DNA of 64,000 bases. Source: PALSA-607 sp963737705. GTDB lineage: Bacteria; Actinomycetota; Actinomycetes; Acidothermales; Acidothermaceae. Numbering within the stretch: position 1 is the first letter of the stretch; every line of letters starts with the position of its first letter. Positions 16,000-22,521 of the stretch are shown one piece after another. A program made the position numbers and the translations under genes. The notes below the pieces were generated by a model, which saw only the letters and a list, made by a program, of their open reading frames with translations, did not search any database and was not told the DNA's origin. The DNA lies in NCBI GenBank assembly GCA_963737705.1, contig CAVTTP010000005.1:434001-498000 (forward strand). Direction: 5' to 3'.

Positions 16000-16904
16000 G
16001 CGGATGCCTCATCGAGATCGCGTGCGCCGACCGGCCAGATGTGGCGAGGGTCGAAACCGAACAGCTCGCGAGCACGCGAGACGTCAAAGGGTGCCGTGCG
16101 GCCAGGGAACGGGACGCGGCGCGGCACGTGTGGCAAGTACGCGTCGAGCAATTGCTCGGTCGGATAAGGAGCGAGCGTCGTGGGCGCTGCGACAGTCACG
16201 ACATGACAGCCGGGACGACGAGGAGTGAGGGCCGCAACGCAAACTGCGGCGGCGTCGCGGTAATCGAGGTAACCCCAAAGGTCAGCTGCGCCCGTCGCGG
16301 GGTCTGTGGCGAACTGCTGCGCCCGTCGCGGCAACCGGTCGTCGACGTCGCCTAGGAAAGGGAAGCGGACGGCGACGACGCTGAGGGTGTGCCGCCACCA
16401 CATCATGGCCGCGGTCAGTTCGTCGACCTGCTTGGACAGCGCATACGGATCTTCTACCTGAAGCGGCAGCTGTTCGTCGATCGGAAGATAGGCGGGCACT
16501 CGTTTCGTTGGCGCAAACGGCATCCCTGTCGCCGAATGGCTGCCTGCGACGACCGCCCGCCGGACCCCTGCGCGGGCGGCCTGCTCGAGAACCGTGAATG
16601 TCGCGACTGTGTTGCCGCCAAATACCTCCTCGGCGGTGCCGCCCGCGGGAGACGGTATAGCTGCGAGGTGCACAACGGCGTCGACGCCGGCGACGGCGTT
16701 GCTGACCAGTAGCACGTCGCGGGCGTCACCAACGAAGACCTCATCAGCCTCGATTGCGGGCGTCGTGTCTTGCGCCAGCGCGAGCGCCTTTGTAGCGATG
16801 CCCGCCTGCGAGCAGACCGCGAGGACATGCCGGCCCAGCCGACCGCCGGCGCCGGTGACGAGCACGCGTTTCAGCGGCCGCGGTGTATCGGTCGCGCTCA
16901 CCAC
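15996..16904 (-). CDS. NAD(P)-dependent epimerase/dehydrogenase (extended SDR)
   Basis: A 302-residue Rossmann protein with VLVTGAGGRLGRH at about residues 14-26, VVHLAA near 78 and the YxxxK pair in DPYALSKQVDEL near 150. A serine (AGSHSATG) sits at the usual catalytic site. This matches extended SDRs such as UDP-sugar epimerases or uronate dehydrogenases. The tight overlap with the sugar-acid dehydratase gene favours a sugar or uronate dehydrogenase. It lies 19 bases beyond the start-side end of the GH13 gene's stop and belongs to the minus-strand sugar locus. Confidence 0.78.
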   Translation of the reverse strand: MVSATDTPRPLKRVLVTGAGGRLGRHVLAVCSQAGIATKALALAQDTTPAIEADEVFVGDARDVLLVSNAVAGVDAVVHLAAIPSPAGGTAEEVFGGNTVATFTVLEQAARAGVRRAVVAGSHSATGMPFAPTKRVPAYLPIDEQLPLQVEDPYALSKQVDELTAAMMWWRHTLSVVAVRFPFLGDVDDRLPRRAQQFATDPATGAADLWGYLDYRDAAAVCVAALTPRRPGCHVVTVAAPTTLAPYPTEQLLDAYLPHVPRRVPFPGRTAPFDVSRARELFGFDPRHIWPVGARDLDEASA

Positions 16905-16919
16905 TCACCACTCACCTGA

Positions 16920-16945
16920 AAGGTCACTGACGCAGGTCACTCACA
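16920..16945. repeat. 13-bp direct repeat at the stop of the GH13 gene
   Basis: AGGTCACTGACGC at 16920-16932 is followed by AGGTCACTCACAC at 16933-16945 (shared AGGTCACT-AC core). On the minus strand the first-read copy is in frame as GTG-AGT-GAC-CTG. The second is shifted by one base so that it supplies CAG-TGA, the actual stop. Confidence 0.7.
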
Positions 16946-18579
16946 CGCAACCACGCAGCTGCGTCAGCAGGCAACAGGGAATTCTCGATGGGTGCACTCG
17001 CCAACAACACCGCGTCGTGCCTGGGGAGCGCGACTGGCAGTTGCGACGTGTTGGCGATGCAGACGAAGTCGTCGCCCCGCGCAAACGTCACGACCCCTGG
17101 AGCCGACGGCAGCCATGACAGCGGCCCAGGACCGAGCGACAGCGTCGAGCGCCGAGCGCGCAACGCGGCGCGATAGAGCTCGAGCATCGATTCGGGATCG
17201 CCGATTTCCGCAGCGACGGTAAGGGTTTTCCACCCCGCGGGCTGTGGGAGCCATGGCTCACTACCTGCTGGGCCGAATCCGAACGGCGACCCATCGCCGT
17301 CCCACGGAATCGGTACCCGGCACCCGTCCCGTCCGCGATCGGTGTAGCCACTGCGCGACCAGATCGGGTCTTGCAGCAGCGCGGTTGGCAAGTCTTCGAC
17401 CTCCCAGAGGCCGAGTTCTTCGCCCTGGTAGATGTAGACCGCGCCCGGTAATGCCATCGTCACCAACACAGCCGCCCGAGCGCGGCGCGTTCCGAGTTCG
17501 AGATCACTGAACTCGCCGAGACGACGGTTGTCCATTGAGAACGACGTGTCTCCACGGCCGTAGCGCGTCACATGGCGCACGACGTCGTGATTCGACAACA
17601 CCCAGGTCGGAGGCGCGCCTACTGGCGCGTGATCGGCGAGGGTCTCGTCTATCACGCTGCGAATGCGGTCGGCTTCCCAAGCGCAGCCGAGGAAATCGAA
17701 GTTGAAAGCGGTGTGGAGCTCGTCTGGACGAAGGTAGCGAGTAAATCGTTCGCGATCGGGCAACCACACCTCACCGATCAGGATCCGATCGCCGGGGTAG
17801 CTGTCGGTAAGGCGCCGCCATTCGCGGTAGACCTCATGCACCTCGTCGAGGTCGACGAACGGATGCTGCTCACCCGATCCCTCGGCTGGCACCTCGCGCA
17901 ACTCCGGGTCTTTCGCCAACAACGCCGCTGAGTCGATGCGAACCCCATCGGCGCCACGGTCGAGCCAAAAGCGCAGCACGTCGAGGAACTCTGTGTGTAC
18001 TGCAGGGTTTCCCCAGTTGAAGTCGGGCTGCTCGGGCGCAAACAGATGCAGGTACCACTCCCCCGGGTTGCCGTCAGGCTCGGTGATCCGCGTCCAGCCA
18101 GGGCCGCCGAAGATGGAGTTCCAATCGTTGGGCGGCAGTTCGCCGTGCTCTCCGCGACCTGGCCGAAACCAGAACAAGTCACGCTCTGGTGAGCCGGGCC
18201 CTGCAGCGAGTGCGGCCTGAAACCACACGTGTGCATCAGACCCGTGATTGGGGACGACGTCGATGATGACTCTGATGTTCAGTGCATGCGCCTCGGCGAT
18301 AAGGGCTTCGGCTTCAGCCAATGTGCCGAACAGCGGCTCGATCTGGCGGTAGTCGGCGATGTCGTAGCCGGCGTCGGCCATCGGAGACACGTACCAGGGG
18401 TTGAACCAGATGGCGTCGATGCCGAGATCAGCCAGGTACGGCAACCGCGACCGCACACCCGCGATGTCGCCCGTCCCGTCACCGTCACCGTCGGCGAAGC
18501 TGCGTATGTAGACCTGATAAATGGCAGCGCCGGGCCACCATCTCGCTCGGTCCAAGGCAGGCGGGTGGAGCTCGGACAC
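16924..18579 (-). CDS. alpha-glucosidase / oligo-alpha-glucoside hydrolase, GH13
   Basis: Intracellular alpha-amylase-family hydrolase, 551 residues from GTG 18579. The conserved regions are DVVPNH at 107-112, GVRIDSAAL with nucleophile Asp216, LIGEVW with acid/base Glu270, and VLSNHD at 327-332 with the third carboxylate. Absence of a signal peptide and the AglA/oligo-1,6-glucosidase-like pattern suggest it splits imported short alpha-glucosides to glucose. It is followed 54 bases upstream (minus strand) by the ABC permease genes, and probably belongs to their operon. Confidence 0.93.
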   Translation of the reverse strand: MSELHPPALDRARWWPGAAIYQVYIRSFADGDGDGTGDIAGVRSRLPYLADLGIDAIWFNPWYVSPMADAGYDIADYRQIEPLFGTLAEAEALIAEAHALNIRVIIDVVPNHGSDAHVWFQAALAAGPGSPERDLFWFRPGRGEHGELPPNDWNSIFGGPGWTRITEPDGNPGEWYLHLFAPEQPDFNWGNPAVHTEFLDVLRFWLDRGADGVRIDSAALLAKDPELREVPAEGSGEQHPFVDLDEVHEVYREWRRLTDSYPGDRILIGEVWLPDRERFTRYLRPDELHTAFNFDFLGCAWEADRIRSVIDETLADHAPVGAPPTWVLSNHDVVRHVTRYGRGDTSFSMDNRRLGEFSDLELGTRRARAAVLVTMALPGAVYIYQGEELGLWEVEDLPTALLQDPIWSRSGYTDRGRDGCRVPIPWDGDGSPFGFGPAGSEPWLPQPAGWKTLTVAAEIGDPESMLELYRAALRARRSTLSLGPGPLSWLPSAPGVVTFARGDDFVCIANTSQLPVALPRHDAVLLASAPIENSLLPADAAAWLRVSDLRQ

Positions 18580-18633
18580 CGTGGCAATCCCTTCAATCGT
18601 TGCTCTTTCATGACCGTGTAGACCTGCCCGACA

Positions 18634-19533
18634 TCACCCCTTGACGCCACCTGCGGTGAGTCCCGACATGATGTTGCGCTGGAAGATCAGGAAGAAGATG
18701 ATCATCGGCAATGAGGCGATGACCAGCGCAGCGGTGAACAGGTTTTGCGCCGCGCCCGTGCTGAGCTGGTAGAGCCCGACGTTGACCGTTTGCTTCGTCG
18801 GATCGGTGAGAACGAGCAGTGGCCACAGAAAGTCTTTCCAGACCGCGACGACTGCGAAGATCGAAACCACCCCAAGGATAGGCCGCGAGATCGGCAGCAC
18901 CACCGACCACAGCGAGCGAATCGGTCCGGCTCCGTCGATCGAGGCCGCCATCAGGAGCTCGTCAGGGATCGAATCGAAGAATCGTTTGAGCAAGAAGATG
19001 TTGAAGCCGTTTGCCACGGACGGGAGCCAGATCACCCACGGCGAGTTCGTCAGGTTCACCCCGATAATCGGCATGTGAAACGCCGTCAGAAACGTCGGCA
19101 ACGCCAGCACTGTCGCCGGAATCATCAGCGTCGCCAGCATCATGAACAGAATCACGTTGCCGAACCTCGGCCGTAACTTCGAAAGCGCATAGGCCGCCGC
19201 AACGCCGAACACCAGCTGAAAGGCAAGGGCGCCGACCGCGTACACCGTTGTGTTCACCAGCAGCCTCGAGAGCCGCAGCTGCTGCCAGGCCTCGACGTAG
19301 TTGTGCCAGTGGAACGCGTGCGGGAACCACGTCGGAGGGTCTTGGATAATTTCCTGCGCGGACTTGAAGCCGCCGGTCACCATCCAATACAGCGGGAAAA
19401 CGAAAATCACGGCGAACAGCGGCACGAAGACAGCGAGCACAGTCCAGTAGACGATCTTGCCCTTACGGCGCTGAAGCTGCGCTTGGGAGATCAGCGTTCT
19501 CGTTTGGTACCGCTCCGCGGTTGCCATCGTCAC
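18634..19533 (-). CDS. carbohydrate ABC transporter permease, MalG type
   Basis: Inner-membrane subunit of a CUT1 sugar importer, 299 residues, six predicted helices (first at about 30-50). The cytoplasmic EAA loop appears as ELLMAASIDGAGPIRSLWSV near residue 190-210, which docks the ATPase. Its start overlaps the MalF-type gene stop by four bases (19530-19533). No ATPase gene is present in the locus, so a shared MsiK-type ATPase encoded elsewhere is likely. Confidence 0.92.
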   Translation of the reverse strand: MTMATAERYQTRTLISQAQLQRRKGKIVYWTVLAVFVPLFAVIFVFPLYWMVTGGFKSAQEIIQDPPTWFPHAFHWHNYVEAWQQLRLSRLLVNTTVYAVGALAFQLVFGVAAAYALSKLRPRFGNVILFMMLATLMIPATVLALPTFLTAFHMPIIGVNLTNSPWVIWLPSVANGFNIFLLKRFFDSIPDELLMAASIDGAGPIRSLWSVVLPISRPILGVVSIFAVVAVWKDFLWPLLVLTDPTKQTVNVGLYQLSTGAAQNLFTAALVIASLPMIIFFLIFQRNIMSGLTAGGVKG

Positions 19534-20510
19534 GCCTTCTCTGCGCGACTGCTGATGAAGAGGTAGGCGCCGCCGAAAATCGCCAGCACCACGAGCAGGA
19601 TGAGACCGAGGGCGGCCGCGCTCCCGTAGTTGTTGAAGTGGAACGCGTACTCGTAGATGAGGTACACGACCGTCGTCGTCTTACCTTCCGGGCCGCCTCC
19701 GCTGAGGATGAACGGCTCGAGGAAGACCTGCATGGTCGCCACGATCTGGAGCATCAGCAGCAAAGAGAGAATGAGCCGAGTCTGCGGGATGGTGACGTGC
19801 CAGATACGCCGAAACACGCCGGCTCCCTCGACTTCGGCGGCCTCGTACAACTCACCCGGAATGCTCTGCAATGAGGCGAGGTAGATGAGCGTTCCGGTGC
19901 CCATGTTGATCCAGGTCGAAAAGAACACCAGCGAGATGAGTGCAGTGGACGTCGATTGCAGCCACTGCGACGTCGGGAGGTGTAGATCTCGCAGAACCGT
20001 ATTGAACACGCCGTCGCCCGGGTCGTAGAACCACTTCCACAAGAAGGCCGCCGCGGCCGGCGGCATCATCACCGGTAGGTAGACCAACAGTCGAAAGTAC
20101 GACCGTGCGTGCCGCAGCTCATTGATCACCACAGCTACGACGAACGGAACCGCGTACCCGAACACGAGCGCAAACAACGTGAACTCAACGGTCGAGCGCC
20201 ACGCCGTCCAGAACTCTGGATCGTTCTTGATGCGGGTGAAGTTCGTAGTGCCAACCCACTTCGTATTACCTGCGAAGTTGGTCTTCTGAAAACTCATCAC
20301 GATCTCGCGCCCGATCGGGTACCACGAGAAATACGCGAAGCAGATCACCGCGCCGAGCAAGAACAGGTAGCCGGTCAGGTTGTCCCGGACACGCACCCGC
20401 AGCGGCACCTTGCGCTGGGTCCGCGTCTTCGACGACGCTGCCCGCCCCGGCGCCGCAGGGGCAGTCGATGCGGCCGGAACACTGATGGCTGCCAACGGAA
20501 CGGACTCCAC
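19530..20510 (-). CDS. carbohydrate ABC transporter permease, MalF type
   Basis: Partner permease of 326 residues from GTG 20510. The N terminus is Ala/Pro-rich and basic (about 40 residues), then a helix (GYLFLLGAVICFAYFSWY), then five further helices. The EAA loop reads ELYEAAEVEGAGVFRRIWHV near residue 215-235. It follows the solute-binding gene by 255 bases that contain a strong hairpin and a tandem repeat, so its expression is probably lower than that of the binding protein. The ribosome-binding site is weak (AGAAG just before the GTG). Confidence 0.92.
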   Translation of the reverse strand: MESVPLAAISVPAASTAPAAPGRAASSKTRTQRKVPLRVRVRDNLTGYLFLLGAVICFAYFSWYPIGREIVMSFQKTNFAGNTKWVGTTNFTRIKNDPEFWTAWRSTVEFTLFALVFGYAVPFVVAVVINELRHARSYFRLLVYLPVMMPPAAAAFLWKWFYDPGDGVFNTVLRDLHLPTSQWLQSTSTALISLVFFSTWINMGTGTLIYLASLQSIPGELYEAAEVEGAGVFRRIWHVTIPQTRLILSLLLMLQIVATMQVFLEPFILSGGGPEGKTTTVVYLIYEYAFHFNNYGSAAALGLILLVVLAIFGGAYLFISSRAEKA

Positions 20511-20574
20511 CTTCTGTTATGCAAAACCGTGTGTTGGGCGAAACGGCATTGGCCAATGGATTCAGGCGGAGCAC

Positions 20575-20615
20575 CAGCTCCTTCCGAGCGCAGTCCCTAC
20601 GCTCGGAAGGAGCTG
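20575..20615 (-). terminator. strong hairpin between binding-protein and permease genes
   Basis: CAGCTCCTTCCGAGCG (20575-20590) and CGCTCGGAAGGAGCTG (20600-20615) pair perfectly over 16 bp with a 9-base loop. It lies downstream of the solute-binding gene and upstream of the MalF-type gene on the minus strand. No U-rich tail follows, so attenuation or 3'-end protection of the binding-protein mRNA is as likely as full termination. Confidence 0.8.
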
Positions 20616-20656
20616 TGGCCGGGGGCGGCCGCGTGCTCCAGGGTTCTCAGCTACTC

Positions 20657-20776
20657 GACATCTAGCAGATCAGCTGCTCTGACATCTGGCAGCTCAGCTG
20701 CTCTGACATCTGGCAGCTCAGCTGCTCTGACATCTGGCAGCTCAGCTGCTCTGACATCTGGCAGCTCAGCTGCTCT
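20657..20776. repeat. 24-bp tandem repeat (5 copies) spanning the stop of the solute-binding gene
   Basis: GACATCTGGCAGCTCAGCTG+CTCT is repeated at 20681, 20705, 20729 and 20753, with a first diverged copy at 20657. The last unit contains the gene's TGA (20766-20768). All four other units carry TGA in the same frame, 24 bases apart. Each unit also contains the odd palindrome GCAGCT-C-AGCTGC (degenerate in the first copy). Confidence 0.95.
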
Positions 20777-22262
20777 GAGCTAGAACCTGTGTTACCTGTG
20801 CCGAGTACTGGTCCAGCAACTTCTGCGGATCCGCACTCTTGTTGGTCAGCACGGCCGACATAAGGCCGTCCAGCACCTTGTAGATCGCCTGCGCGTCCGG
20901 AGGCTCGACGTTGCCCTTGAGGTTCGGCGTGACCGTGACGTAGGGCTGGTAGTTGGCCAACGGCAGGTTCGCCGATGCCGCCTTGTCAGCTGCGTCAGTG
21001 GTGGCAGTCGCACCCTGGAACAGGTCGGGCTCCGGCAGACCAACCGGGTTGCCGAGCGACTTCGCGCGGGCGTAGTTGAACTGACCGGTGCCTGGGGTCA
21101 GGTTCTCGTACTCCAGCCACAACAAGCCGGCCTTCACCTGGTCAGGCGTGTCGTTCTTGTTGAACATGTAGCCGTCGCCACCGAGCAACGTGCCGCTGCC
21201 GTTCGCACCGGCTGGCATCGCGCCCATTCCGAAGTTGGTGAGGTCGGCCTTGTCGGTCTGCTGCATGTTCGTCAGGTAGTCGGGCGCACCGATCGTCATA
21301 CCGAGGTGGCCGGCCGCCATCATGTTGATGGTGTCCTGGTACTGCAGCAACTGCTTGGAGCCCATGTCGTTGTCAGTCCAGCGCATCTGCTTGAGGTTGT
21401 TGATGACCGCGAGACCCTTCGCGTTGTCGAAGTCGGCCTTCTTGCCTGTCGAGTCGACAACGTCGCCGCCCTGCGAGTACATCTCGGCCGTGAAGTGCCA
21501 ACCACCGGTGTTGCCAGCGCTGTAGTCGGCGTAACCGACATCGCCGTTGCCGAGCGCTGCGATCTTCTTCGCGTCGGCCTGGACGTCAGCCCACGTAGTG
21601 GGTGGGCTGTTCGGGTCAAGGCCAGCGGCCGTGAACAGTGCGCGGTTGTAGACGAGGCCGAGGGTGTAGTTGGTCTTCGGCAAGCCGTAGAGGTCGCCGC
21701 TGTCCGCACCACCCTTCTTGAACACGTCCAACACCGACGACTGGACGTCAGAGAGACCAGGAATCGTTGAGGCGTACTGCTGGATGTCGAGAACCTGGCC
21801 GGAGTCGATCGCCTGCTGCGTGTCGGTCAGGTAAAGGTAGAAGACGTTCTCCTCCTGGCCACTCGCGAGCTTCGCCGAGAACGTGTTCGGGTCATCGCAA
21901 GGAGCTTCGTCCTTGCTGTTGATCGTGATGTTCGGATGCAACTTCTCGAACGACGCGACGTCGTCGAGCCACTGGGTGCGCTGCGACGCAGCGGTGGTCG
22001 GCGGCTCACAGTTGACGGTGATGGTGGTGGGAGCACTGACGTCGTTAGCCGCGGCGGAGCTAGCCGGCGCGGGGCTGGCGGGCGTGCTGGCCGTCGCTGC
22101 GGGTGCACTGGTTGCGGCGGCAGGGGCAGACGCGGAGGAGCTGGCAGCCGCGCTGGGTGCCGCGCTGCTTGGCGCACTCGCTTTGGACTTGCTGCTTGAG
22201 CAGCCGGCCACGGTGACTACTGCCGCGACCGCGAGCAGCGCCATCAATCTCTGGTGCTTCAT
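20766..22262 (-). CDS. carbohydrate ABC transporter solute-binding lipoprotein
   Basis: Extracellular sugar-binding protein (MalE/UgpB type), 498 residues from ATG 22262, which has an excellent AGGAGGAACG ribosome-binding site. The signal peptide ends in a lipobox VTVAGC with lipidated Cys21. An Ala/Ser linker to about residue 75 follows, then the type I binding-protein fold (LPKTNYTLGLVYNRALF and TWADVQADAKKIA motifs). A longer frame to 22472 adds no plausible signal sequence. It heads the importer with the two permeases. Its 3' end is embedded in a 24-bp tandem array. Confidence 0.93.
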   Translation of the reverse strand: MKHQRLMALLAVAAVVTVAGCSSSKSKASAPSSAAPSAAASSSASAPAAATSAPAATASTPASPAPASSAAANDVSAPTTITVNCEPPTTAASQRTQWLDDVASFEKLHPNITINSKDEAPCDDPNTFSAKLASGQEENVFYLYLTDTQQAIDSGQVLDIQQYASTIPGLSDVQSSVLDVFKKGGADSGDLYGLPKTNYTLGLVYNRALFTAAGLDPNSPPTTWADVQADAKKIAALGNGDVGYADYSAGNTGGWHFTAEMYSQGGDVVDSTGKKADFDNAKGLAVINNLKQMRWTDNDMGSKQLLQYQDTINMMAAGHLGMTIGAPDYLTNMQQTDKADLTNFGMGAMPAGANGSGTLLGGDGYMFNKNDTPDQVKAGLLWLEYENLTPGTGQFNYARAKSLGNPVGLPEPDLFQGATATTDAADKAASANLPLANYQPYVTVTPNLKGNVEPPDAQAIYKVLDGLMSAVLTNKSADPQKLLDQYSAQVTQVLAQSS

Positions 22263-22360
22263 CGAACGTTCCTCCTGGAAAGTCGGTCCGGGGCGTCGCT
22301 CGCCGCGGCAGTCACGCAGGCCGGCACCGAGGAGCGACGGCGACCTGGCGTTCGAACCCT

Positions 22361-22395
22361 GCTGGCACGGACGGGTGCACACCGTCCGTGCCAGC
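22361..22395 (-). terminator. 14-bp perfect hairpin after the glucanase gene
   Basis: GCTGGCACGGACGG (22361-22374) pairs with CCGTCCGTGCCAGC (22382-22395) around a 7-base loop. On the minus strand it lies 127 bases past the GH87-like stop and 99 bases before the solute-binding gene's ATG. It may be a terminator for the glucanase gene or a structured leader of the transporter mRNA. No U tract is visible. Confidence 0.65.
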
Positions 22396-22452
22396 TGAGT
22401 TGCACCGAAGGTACAGATGCTGACGCCTAGGAGCAATAGATTGACTAGCTGT

Positions 22453-22464
22453 TGCAAAATCGTG
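22453..22464. promoter_or_regulatory. candidate operator shared by binding-protein and permease upstream regions
   Basis: TGCAAAATCGTG at 22453-22464, in the promoter region of the solute-binding gene, matches TGCAAAACCGTG at 20520-20531, just upstream of the MalF-type start, with one mismatch. Both contain the TTGCA-like half-site common in LacI-family operators, and a LacI gene lies in the same locus. Confidence 0.4.
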
Positions 22465-22521
22465 ACGTTCAAGTGAATGCACTTAACCGAATCGGTCGGA
22501 TACCCCCAAACCGGCCTTGTC

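Noticed and set aside
20657..20776. CRISPR array
   Set aside because: The units are contiguous 24-mers with no spacers and no cas genes nearby.
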